A stretch of 64,000 nucleotides of DNA, from assembly GCA_947496465.1 (NCBI GenBank), contig CANMCX010000017.1, positions 11,844-75,843 on the forward strand, read 5' to 3'. The first letter of the stretch is position 1. Each line of letters starts with the position of its first letter. Below are positions 26,649-34,349 of the stretch, piece by piece. The stretch is from Marinifilum_A sediminis (lineage in GTDB: Bacteria; Bacteroidota; Bacteroidia; Bacteroidales; Marinifilaceae). The notes beneath the pieces were generated by a model. That model searched no databases. It had not been told where the DNA came from and worked only from the letters and a program-made list of their open reading frames with translations. Both the position numbers and the translations under genes were made by a program.

Positions 26649-27499
26649 GAAATTTTGCAGGAATAGAAGACGAATATTGCGGTTTTGATGCTGCGGCAAC
26701 ACTTCTGCAATCCATACCATACGACGGAACAAGCACTTGGGGCAAGGGAGCAGATAAAGCTTTCCCGGCTTTATTGGATGCTCTGGAAAATATGGAGCTT
26801 TACGATATCGAAACCAATTCGGAAGTGTACAAAACAGGTGTGCATATCTTGCCCGAGATTTTAGAAGACGCATCGCCCGAGGCAATGGTCGATACAGTTT
26901 ATAAAGCAAGCAAAGAGATTCTACATACAGGAAAATTTCCAACATTCTTTGGTGGTGAACACTCTGTTAGTATTGGTATTATTAAGGCTTTTGCCGAGAA
27001 GTACAAAGATCTTACTGTCTTGCAATTGGATGCTCATGCCGATTTGCGCTCAGAGTATGATGGAACACCCTATAATCATGCTTGTGCAGTGCACCAGGCA
27101 AGTAAAACTTGTAACTTGATTCAAGTGGGAATCCGTAGTATGGATTCAAGTGAATTGGCATATTTGAATCAGGAGAAATGCTTTTTTGCAGAAGACATTC
27201 ATCAGAAAACTGAGTGGATGGATCATTCCATAGATTTAATGACTCAGGATGTTTATGTAACTATCGATTTGGATGTTTTTGATCCGTCAATCATGCCATC
27301 AACCGGAACGCCGGAGCCCGGAGGACTCGATTGGTATACGGTTATTCGATATCTGCGAAACGTATTTCAGAATAGAAATGTGGTGGGATTTGATATTGTT
27401 GAACTGGCACCACAGGAAGGACATAAAGCTTCCGACTTTTTATGCGCTAAACTTTATTACAAACTATTAAGCTACAAATTCGAAAATCATGGAAAATAG
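26645..27499 (+). CDS. speB: Agmatinase (ureohydrolase family)
   Basis: This 284-residue binuclear manganese enzyme shows all metal motifs: GGEHSVSIG (His106), LDAHADLR (Asp129, His131, Asp133), TIDLDVFDPSIMP and GFDIVELAP. It would convert agmatine to putrescine plus urea. The length fits agmatinase rather than arginase, and the upstream decarboxylase supports agmatine. ATGA overlap with the upstream gene and 11-bp overlap with the downstream one show translational coupling. Confidence 0.9.
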   Translation: MRNFAGIEDEYCGFDAAATLLQSIPYDGTSTWGKGADKAFPALLDALENMELYDIETNSEVYKTGVHILPEILEDASPEAMVDTVYKASKEILHTGKFPTFFGGEHSVSIGIIKAFAEKYKDLTVLQLDAHADLRSEYDGTPYNHACAVHQASKTCNLIQVGIRSMDSSELAYLNQEKCFFAEDIHQKTEWMDHSIDLMTQDVYVTIDLDVFDPSIMPSTGTPEPGGLDWYTVIRYLRNVFQNRNVVGFDIVELAPQEGHKASDFLCAKLYYKLLSYKFENHGK

Positions 27500-28466
27500 A
27501 GGACCCATATCCAAATTTATAGTAGAGCATTACCGTCATTTTAACTCAGCAACTTTGGTAGATGCAGCTCAGGCTTACGAGAAGCATTTGGAAGGTGGTA
27601 AGAAGATGATGATCACCCTTGCCGGAGCAATGAGTACGGCGGAATTAGGGAGATCGTTGGCTGAAATGATCCGTCAGGACAAGGTGCAAATAATCACTTG
27701 TACCGGAGCTAATTTGGAAGAAGATATTATGAATCTTGTGGCTCATTCGCATTACGAGAGAGTTCCGAATTACCGCGATTTAACGCCACAACAGGAATGG
27801 GATTTACTGGAGAAAGGCTTGAATCGTGTGACGGATACTTGTATTCCCGAAGAGGAGGCTTTTAGACGTTTGCAGGATCATGTCTTTCAAATTTGGAAAG
27901 ATGCTGAAGTGAAGGGGGAACGTTATTTCCCTCATGAGTTCATGTATAAGTTGCTATTGTCTGGAGTATTGGAACAGTATTATGAGATAGATCCTAAAAA
28001 TTCATGGATGCTGGAAGCTGCTAAAAAAAATTTACCAATAGTAGTTCCAGGATGGGAAGATTCTACCATGGGGAATATTTTTGCTTCTTATTGTATTAAA
28101 GGAGAATTGAAAGCCTCAACCATGAAATCGGGTATCGAATACATGACCTGGTTGGCTGATTGGTATACAAATAATGCGGAAGACAAAGGAATTGGCTTTT
28201 TCCAGATTGGTGGAGGAATTGCAGGTGATTTCCCAATCTGTGTAGTGCCAATGCTTTATCAGGATATGGAAAGAACCGATACTCCATTCTGGTCTTATTT
28301 CTGCCAGATTTCGGATTCAACTACAAGTTACGGATCGTACTCCGGAGCGGTGCCAAATGAAAAGATTACCTGGGGAAAGCTGGGAATCGACACACCTAAG
28401 TTTATTATTGAATCAGATGCAACAATTGTTGCTCCATTGATATTCGCCTATTTATTGAGATGGTGA
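27489..28466 (+). CDS. Deoxyhypusine synthase-like aminobutyltransferase
   Basis: This 325-residue deoxyhypusine-synthase homologue has ITLAGAMSTAELG, ITCTGANLEEDI, FQIGGGIAGDFPI and the active-site SGAVPNEKITWGKLG, where Lys297 aligns with the catalytic lysine of the human enzyme. Bacteria lack eIF5A, so hypusine synthesis is not its job. Bacterial homologues have been linked to sym-homospermidine formation from putrescine/spermidine. Its overlap with agmatinase makes a polyamine-elongating role likely. The exact donor and acceptor are not provable from sequence. Confidence 0.85.
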   Translation: MENRGPISKFIVEHYRHFNSATLVDAAQAYEKHLEGGKKMMITLAGAMSTAELGRSLAEMIRQDKVQIITCTGANLEEDIMNLVAHSHYERVPNYRDLTPQQEWDLLEKGLNRVTDTCIPEEEAFRRLQDHVFQIWKDAEVKGERYFPHEFMYKLLLSGVLEQYYEIDPKNSWMLEAAKKNLPIVVPGWEDSTMGNIFASYCIKGELKASTMKSGIEYMTWLADWYTNNAEDKGIGFFQIGGGIAGDFPICVVPMLYQDMERTDTPFWSYFCQISDSTTSYGSYSGAVPNEKITWGKLGIDTPKFIIESDATIVAPLIFAYLLRW

Positions 28467-28499
28467 TACGAATAAAATAAACCCTAATTAAATCCAAAA

Positions 28500-28826
28500 A
28501 TGAATGCTAATAGTAAGCCTAAGGTAATTCAGAATTACGAAAAGCTAAGTAAAGAGATTCAGGAACAAATAAAGCTATATTATCCTGATGGTTATATGGA
28601 TCATTTGATCGAGTTTACCAACCCTAAAGGTGAGCGTGTAAGTGCATTGCCATTTGAAACTGATGAAAAGATCTATATGGTTCGAATGTCGGTTCGTAAG
28701 GCACAGGAACTTATCGAAGAAGATTCTGATTACGATGAGGATGGTGTTTTACTTTCTAACCGTCGTGAAAAATATGAAGACAAGTATGCTGATGTAGACT
28801 ACTTGTTTGATGATGAAGAGGATTAA
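28500..28826 (+). CDS. Small acidic conserved protein of unknown function
   Basis: This 108-residue cytoplasmic protein has a helical N-terminal part (NYEKLSKEIQEQIKLYYPDGYMDHLIEF) and a very acidic C-terminus (ADVDYLFDDEED). It starts 33 bp after the deoxyhypusine-synthase-like gene on the same strand, so it is probably cotranscribed. The acidic tail might bind polyamines or RNA polymerase-type partners, but this is speculation. I do not recognise a named family. Confidence 0.7.
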   Translation: MNANSKPKVIQNYEKLSKEIQEQIKLYYPDGYMDHLIEFTNPKGERVSALPFETDEKIYMVRMSVRKAQELIEEDSDYDEDGVLLSNRREKYEDKYADVDYLFDDEED

Positions 28827-28953
28827 TGCTGGTTTATTTGGTTACTGATAGGCAATAACGGGAACTTTGGAAAGAAACCAGTTATTGCCTGCAAATGAGT
28901 ATAATGATAAAGCTTTTTTGTAATTTATACTTACATCATTAAGCTTGTGTCAT

Positions 28954-29529
28954 ATGCTATTGGTAATAGATAATCAGAGTGCTTTTATAAAGAAGTTCAA
29001 ACGTCAATTTTTGGCAGAGCAAGATTTTGATTATGTGTTTTTTGATCATAACCAACCTATTACTTTGTCTGCAAAATCTAAGATTAAAGGGATCATTCTG
29101 TCGGGCGGGAGAGGAAATCCGTACGAACCATTAAATCTGACGTCAAATTTTATTGCTCTAATGAATTTTGATGTGCCAGTGTTGGGGGTTTGTTTGGGGC
29201 ATGAAATTATTGCCGTTAGCTATCGTGGCAGGATTAAAAGATTATCAGAGTATCATGGAGGAAAGGAGGAAGTTATAATCACCCAACCCGATGACCCTAT
29301 TTTCAATGGTCTGAAATCTAACTCGGTAAACTTAATGAAGAGGCATAATTTTCACGTTTCTGAGTTACCAGAGGAATTCATAAGCTTAGCAGAATCAAAT
29401 ACTTGTTTGAATGAGATTATTAAGCACAAGCACAAACCAATTTATGGTTTTCAATCTCATCCTGAAGTATCCGGAAAAGAAGGAATCCTGATGGTACAGA
29501 ATTTTTTAAAGATATGTGAAATCATGTAA
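28954..29529 (+). CDS. Class I glutamine amidotransferase domain protein
   Basis: The start is placed at ATG 28954 (MLLVIDNQSAFIKKF); the open frame extends 9 bp further to a TTG. The 191-residue protein is a stand-alone triad amidotransferase: GVCLGHEIIAV holds the nucleophilic Cys, and GFQSHPEVSG holds the catalytic His and Glu. It resembles GuaA/TrpG N-terminal domains, but no synthase partner is adjacent. It could supply ammonia to, or hydrolyse, an unusual glutamyl compound. It is linked on the same strand with an MscS channel and an ATP-grasp fusion protein. Confidence 0.8.
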   Translation: MLLVIDNQSAFIKKFKRQFLAEQDFDYVFFDHNQPITLSAKSKIKGIILSGGRGNPYEPLNLTSNFIALMNFDVPVLGVCLGHEIIAVSYRGRIKRLSEYHGGKEEVIITQPDDPIFNGLKSNSVNLMKRHNFHVSELPEEFISLAESNTCLNEIIKHKHKPIYGFQSHPEVSGKEGILMVQNFLKICEIM

Positions 29530-29533
29530 ATGT

Positions 29534-30367
29534 ATGATTATGAATTGGAAGTATTGGATAATAATCAGTTCTATTTTAATAGGTGCATATGTTCTTGCCT
29601 TTGTTTTGAGAAAGTTGATTAATTTATTTGTTAAGCGACAATCAAAAAAGGTAAATGTAGATCCAACAAATTTTTCATTTATTAAAAACTCAGTCTCATT
29701 CTTTGTTTATACTGGTGGATTAATAGCTGTTTTTTATGTAACTCCTTCATTAAAGAACATTAGTGCAGCCCTATTTGCTAGTGCGGGTATATTTGCAGCT
29801 ATTGCAGGTTTTGCTTCACAAAAGGCATTTAGCAATATTGTTGGAGGAATATTTATTTTAATATTTAGACCATTCGGAGTGCGGGATACTATAGAAATTG
29901 ATAATATGCATAAAGGAGTTGTAGAAGAAATTACACTTCGTCATACTATAATTCGAAATTATGAAAACAGAAGAATTGTTATTCCCAATTCAATAATAAG
30001 TGATGCAACAATTATCAACAGTAATATTATTGATGAAAAGATTAAAAAATTTGTTGAGTTTGAAATAAGTTATGATTCGGATATTGATAAAGCAAAACAA
30101 ATAATAAGAGAAGAAGCAGCCAAACACCCATTTTTATTAGATATGCGTTCCGACGAAGAAAAAGCAAACAATACTGATCAAGTTATTGTAAGAGTAGTTG
30201 GCTTGGGAGAATATTCAGTAAAATTAAGATCTTATTTATGGGCTGATTGTAATGATAATGCATTCGTTTTGCATTGTGACTTAAATGAATCAGTAAAGAA
30301 AAGGTTCGATGAAAATGGTATTGAGATTCCTTTCCCTTACCGTACAATAATCAATAAGACTAAATAA
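29534..30367 (+). CDS. MscS-family mechanosensitive channel
   Basis: The start at ATG 29534 follows the previous stop by 4 bp; a GTG at 29516 would overlap that gene. The roughly 277-residue protein has two or three N-terminal membrane helices. The pore-lining helix AALFASAGIFAAIAGFASQKAFSNIVGG is a clear MscS TM3 with the glycine/alanine pattern. The beta domain follows (RPFGVRDTIEIDNMHKGVVEEITLRHTII, NYENRRIVIPNS). It is a small inner-membrane channel opened by tension or acting as an ion channel. Confidence 0.88.
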   Translation: MIMNWKYWIIISSILIGAYVLAFVLRKLINLFVKRQSKKVNVDPTNFSFIKNSVSFFVYTGGLIAVFYVTPSLKNISAALFASAGIFAAIAGFASQKAFSNIVGGIFILIFRPFGVRDTIEIDNMHKGVVEEITLRHTIIRNYENRRIVIPNSIISDATIINSNIIDEKIKKFVEFEISYDSDIDKAKQIIREEAAKHPFLLDMRSDEEKANNTDQVIVRVVGLGEYSVKLRSYLWADCNDNAFVLHCDLNESVKKRFDENGIEIPFPYRTIINKTK

Positions 30368-30382
30368 TTAATTGTATAAAAA

Positions 30383-32533
30383 GTGAAAATTGCACTAATT
30401 TATAATAAAGACATTCAGGGTGTAATCAATACCTTCGGAATGCAAAACAAAGAGTTCTACAATGAGGCAACAGTTAAAAAAGTTGCTCAAAGTTTGGAGA
30501 AGGCTGGTCATAATGTATCCGTTCTTGACGGAAATATGTATGTAATAGAACGCTTACAGAATTTTATGCCACGCACCATTGAAGGAGAACAAATGGGAAT
30601 GGTGTTTAATATGGCGTATGGCATACAAGGTGAGAGTCGTTATACACATATTCCTTCTATGCTTGAAATGCTCGGAATTCCATATGTAGGATCTAGTCCA
30701 TCTGGTCATGCTCTTGCTTTAGATAAGGTAATGACAAAGATTATTTGGCAAAGCAAAGGTTTACCAACGCCTGATTTTTGGGTATTTAATTCCCCCAATG
30801 ATGATCTTTCGGATGTAAAATATCCTGTTATTGTAAAGCCTAAAATGGAAAGTGTTTCCTTTGGTTTGAAGATTGTTTACAATGAGGAAGATTTAAGAGA
30901 ATCAATCAATTTTGTGACGACAGAGTTTCAGCAACAAGCATTAGTCGAGCAATTTATCAGAGGTAGAGAATTTTGCGTTGGTTTATTGGGAAATACTCCA
31001 ATAGAAGCCTTTCCAGTATTGGAGATTGATTTGGAAGGTGATCCTGATGGAATACAAACAGTAACCGATAAAAAGGAAAAGCCAAAACAAAAGGTTTGTC
31101 CTGCCAATCTGTCTTCTGACTTGGCTGAGCAAATGGTTAATTTCAGTAAACAAGCCTTTAATGCTTTGGAGCTGCGTGATTTTGCCAGGGTTGATATCCG
31201 TTTGGATGAACAGGGGAATATTTACCTTTTGGAAATTAATTCTATGGCTAGTTTGGGAGAATCGGGTTCCTATCCAACAGCAGCTAAAGTAGCTGGTTAC
31301 GATTTTCAGAAATTGGTTAATAAGATGTTGGATGTTGCTGCGGTGAGGTATTTTTCCAATAGTTTGTTATCGGAAATGCCAGAGGAGAAAAACAAAAGAT
31401 TGTCTTTTAATTCCCGATTACGTTCCTATTTAAGAAGTCGCCAGCAGAATACTGAGATTTTACTCAAGAAATTGGTGAATATTGATTCACATGTAAGAAA
31501 TATTGAAGGAGTAAATAAGTGTACAGCTTTGATAAAATCGGAGTTAACACAACTCGGGTTTACCAATGAAATATTTCCACAGTATGAGGTGGGAAATATG
31601 ATGTATTTCACCAATTCCTATAACGAAGAGGTAGATTATTTAATCTTAATGCCTATTGATGATTTTCTAACCATGGCAGATCATGATAATTATCAGGAAA
31701 CAGAACATCGTTTATATGGAACTGGTATTTGGGAAAATAAAGGTGGTGTTGTCACGTGTATATCGGCATTACAGTCTTTACGCTTTTCTAAACTGATAAG
31801 AAAAATAAAAATTGGAATATTCCTTATTACAGATTCTTCGATTAGCGGGAAATTTTCAAGAAATCTGATAAAAGGAAAATCTTTATATGCAAAAAAAGTA
31901 TTGTCGATGCATGGAGGAGGAATTGAAGATACAATTATTACTTCACGTTCGGGCTCTGCTTTATTTTCTTACGATATAAAATTAATTGACTCAAGTGCAT
32001 CCGAAAATGTAACTAGTGCTTCACAAACTTTCTTTAAGACAATAGCTGGGATTATTGATTTGAGTAAGAACAATCCTGATAGTGTAATTGCTCCTTATCA
32101 GTCTGATTTTAAATCGAATATTTTTAAAGTTCAGGCTTATGGTACTTCAAAAATCAGTACTCGTTTTAACTCCAAAGAAGAATTTACACAAGTAGAATCT
32201 AAAATTAAAAAACTTGTAGCACTTCCTAAAAGCAAACAAAAATTGTATCAAATGCATTTTGATGGAGGTGTAACTCGTCCTCCAATGATTGGTAATGATG
32301 TCACCAGTGAGCTATTCCAAAAAATAAAAGAAATTGCAAAAGGAATAGATACAAGAATTAGGGAAGAACACAGATGGAGTTCATCTGACATTTGTTCAAT
32401 AGGTTCAGATAAACCTAAAATTGATGGATTAGGAGCCATAGGCGGTTTCGACAAACAGAAATCCGAGTTTATTATGAGACATAGTCTTGTTGATAGAGCT
32501 TTGCTTCTATCCTTGATATTAAAAGAAATCTAA
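30383..32533 (+). CDS. ATP-grasp ligase fused to a degenerate M20 peptidase domain
   Basis: It starts with GTG and is 716 residues long. Residues 1-320 form a D-Ala-D-Ala-ligase-like ATP-grasp domain: DKVMTKIIWQSKGLPTP, YPVIVKPKMESVSFGLK, EQFIRGREFCVGLLG and DFARVDIRLDEQGNIYLLEIN are all intact. Residues 350-716 follow an M20 metallopeptidase outline (VNIDSHVRNIEG, YGTGIWENKGGVVTCISAL, KIDGLGAIGGF). The metal ligands are altered: the HxD strand reads MPIDD, the bridging Asp is Glu451, and the general-base Glu pair reads SS near 485. The second half is probably a pseudo-enzyme or binding domain. It lies directly after the amidotransferase and MscS genes. The product may be an amide- or peptide-linked molecule; this is unproven. 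Confidence 0.85.
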   Translation: MKIALIYNKDIQGVINTFGMQNKEFYNEATVKKVAQSLEKAGHNVSVLDGNMYVIERLQNFMPRTIEGEQMGMVFNMAYGIQGESRYTHIPSMLEMLGIPYVGSSPSGHALALDKVMTKIIWQSKGLPTPDFWVFNSPNDDLSDVKYPVIVKPKMESVSFGLKIVYNEEDLRESINFVTTEFQQQALVEQFIRGREFCVGLLGNTPIEAFPVLEIDLEGDPDGIQTVTDKKEKPKQKVCPANLSSDLAEQMVNFSKQAFNALELRDFARVDIRLDEQGNIYLLEINSMASLGESGSYPTAAKVAGYDFQKLVNKMLDVAAVRYFSNSLLSEMPEEKNKRLSFNSRLRSYLRSRQQNTEILLKKLVNIDSHVRNIEGVNKCTALIKSELTQLGFTNEIFPQYEVGNMMYFTNSYNEEVDYLILMPIDDFLTMADHDNYQETEHRLYGTGIWENKGGVVTCISALQSLRFSKLIRKIKIGIFLITDSSISGKFSRNLIKGKSLYAKKVLSMHGGGIEDTIITSRSGSALFSYDIKLIDSSASENVTSASQTFFKTIAGIIDLSKNNPDSVIAPYQSDFKSNIFKVQAYGTSKISTRFNSKEEFTQVESKIKKLVALPKSKQKLYQMHFDGGVTRPPMIGNDVTSELFQKIKEIAKGIDTRIREEHRWSSSDICSIGSDKPKIDGLGAIGGFDKQKSEFIMRHSLVDRALLLSLILKEI

Positions 32534-32660
32534 AAAAATGAAAACCAATGCAAGTCATTTATACTTATAAAAGACAAGTTAATGAATCAATGTTTAATTC
32601 ATGGACATTGATTCAGGTTTTCTTAATTGCTTAGTATACAATGAAGTATAAATAAAACTT

Positions 32661-32717
32661 GTAGTCCTTCTGGAGCTACTAATAAATTAAAGCTGATAGT
32701 GTTATCAGCTTTTTTTG
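32661..32717 (+). repeat. Degenerate tRNA-like 3' end plus terminator (copy C)
   Basis: GTAGTCCTTCTGGAGCTAC resembles a tRNA T-arm/acceptor end (compare AGTCCTGCTGGGGTCACT of tRNA-Arg). It is followed by AAAGCTGATAGTGTTATCAGCTTTTTTTG, the same terminator unit as at 22494 and 25023. It lies in the 461-bp gap after the ATP-grasp gene. Apart from this unit I see only AT-rich sequence there. Confidence 0.65.
32690..32717 (+). terminator. Terminator hairpin in remnant C
   Basis: AAAGCTGATA...TTATCAGCTTT followed by a T tract, downstream of the amidotransferase-MscS-ATP-grasp unit. Confidence 0.7.
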
Positions 32718-32994
32718 TACTCTTGTTTTAACTCAATTTTATCCACAAGATTTGTCTAGACATTAAATCAGTTACTCCAATGTATTCTAGATAAGAATTA
32801 TTGATGATGCTTTAGTATTTTGCATTACCTTACAAAGTATTTCAGTGATTATCAACAAAAATAATCTGCTGATATAGCATTAGAGTTTTAAATGCTTAAA
32901 AGCAGAATTATGACATCATAAGATTTGAGAACTATAATACGGAAAAAGAAATTTAGTTTATCCTCAGTATGAATTTATAAATTAATACTATCCA

Positions 32995-33627
32995 TTGAAT
33001 TTAAACAATCAATATCACTTCGAGATACTGGCAGTTATAATAACTGCTGTATTCAAGTTCATCCTAATGGATTGGATAAATTTAAGAGCATTCTATACAT
33101 TTGGGGTTATTCTCTTTTGGTTGATTTACATTTTGTACAAAGTAAAAACGAATCCAAAAAGCTTGCACATTTGGGGTTTTAAGAAAGAGCACTTCAAGCA
33201 AACAATTATTTATTTAATCCCTTTAATTCTTATAAGTATTGTAATATCTATTATTTACGGTAGTTATAATAGTAAGCTGTCTTTTTCCTGGCATTTTATT
33301 TTGATATTCTTACTTTATCCGTGTTGGGGTATTATTCAACAATTTATGATGTTGAGTATTATATCACATTATCTGGTAGCCATTTCAGAGTTAAAAATTA
33401 ACAGGTATTTTATTATTTTTCTAGTGTCAATTTTATTTAGCCTAATTCATTACCCAAGTTATTCGCTAATGATTTTCACCTTCTTTTTAGAAATGGTGTT
33501 TATTACGGTATATCTAAAATGGAGAAACTTGTGGGCTATAGGTCTAGCCCATGGTTGGATAGCAACATTTATATTGTACTTTATTTTGAATCGCGATCTT
33601 TGGTCTGAACTCTTTGCACGATTCTAA
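32995..33627 (+). CDS. CPBP-type intramembrane protease homologue (altered active site)
   Basis: The frame opens with TTG at 32995; an ATG 72 bp later (MDWINLRAF) is an alternative start. The protein of about 210 residues has six or so membrane helices. The arrangement PCWGIIQQFMMLS, then FSLIHYPSYSL, then LAHGWIA follows the CPBP (CAAX protease/bacteriocin-processing) motifs, but the usual EExxxR is QQFMMLS here. A proteolytic role is therefore uncertain. It is convergent with a zinc-ribbon membrane protein; the two genes overlap by 4 bp at their stop codons. Confidence 0.65.
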   Translation: MNLNNQYHFEILAVIITAVFKFILMDWINLRAFYTFGVILFWLIYILYKVKTNPKSLHIWGFKKEHFKQTIIYLIPLILISIVISIIYGSYNSKLSFSWHFILIFLLYPCWGIIQQFMMLSIISHYLVAISELKINRYFIIFLVSILFSLIHYPSYSLMIFTFFLEMVFITVYLKWRNLWAIGLAHGWIATFILYFILNRDLWSELFARF

Positions 33628-34346
33628 ATGTCAAAGAATCTACGCAACTTTATTTCAACCTTGAGCCTGTAATGTACAAATAACAATAATGTTGATATTG
33701 GTATAAGGCATGACCCTGCAATGATACTCCATCGAAGTTGGATAGCATTTTTAAAATAGAATGATATGAAAAATTCGGTGCATATAAGAAATATGCCAAT
33801 TGCTAAAAATATCACAGCTAAGATGTTGAAACCATGATGTTTTGATATTTTTACAATCCACAATACCATTATCAATAGAGCATATAGCGAAACAAGAATT
33901 GGTATGCCAAGCTTTATTCCCCATCCTGTGTTTGAACTTATCAAGTCTAGAAGTATAATGAGAAGAGCATTGGAAAATAAATTGCCCAAGACTAAAAAAA
34001 AGGCTTTGTTCAGACAGAATATGAAACAGCTAATGTTGGCAAAAAGTGCAATCGAGACAACTATATTATACAATGACCAAGTGATGGTTTTGTTTAAAAT
34101 TAAATTGATAATCATTGTTGCAATACTTCCGGATAGCAAAATTATGCCAGATATTTCCCAAAATAGTTTTCGTTTCTGAGCATTTGTCAGGTTCTTACCA
34201 CCATTCTGGATTTCACTCTCAAAATTAACTTGTTTTGATTTCGATGCACAAGGGACACTCGTTTTCTCTCCTGCGGATAAGCCACACAATGGGCAAGAAG
34301 TCATATCGATGTCCAATTCTACACCACAATAATTGCAAAAGCTCAT
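33624..34346 (-). CDS. Zinc-ribbon membrane protein (DUF6320-like)
   Basis: This 240-residue protein starts with a zinc ribbon (CNYCGVEL...CPLCG, four cysteines in residues 4-21) and a polar linker. Six hydrophobic helices follow from about residue 60 to 225, and a basic tail. This matches the DUF6320 layout. It is transcribed 3 bp after the condensation-fold acyltransferase gene, and such proteins are often found beside alcohol-acetyltransferase-like genes, so the two probably act together on a membrane lipid or polyketide-type product (inference). Confidence 0.72.
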   Translation of the reverse strand: MSFCNYCGVELDIDMTSCPLCGLSAGEKTSVPCASKSKQVNFESEIQNGGKNLTNAQKRKLFWEISGIILLSGSIATMIINLILNKTITWSLYNIVVSIALFANISCFIFCLNKAFFLVLGNLFSNALLIILLDLISSNTGWGIKLGIPILVSLYALLIMVLWIVKISKHHGFNILAVIFLAIGIFLICTEFFISFYFKNAIQLRWSIIAGSCLIPISTLLLFVHYRLKVEIKLRRFFDI

Positions 34347-34349
34347 ATC

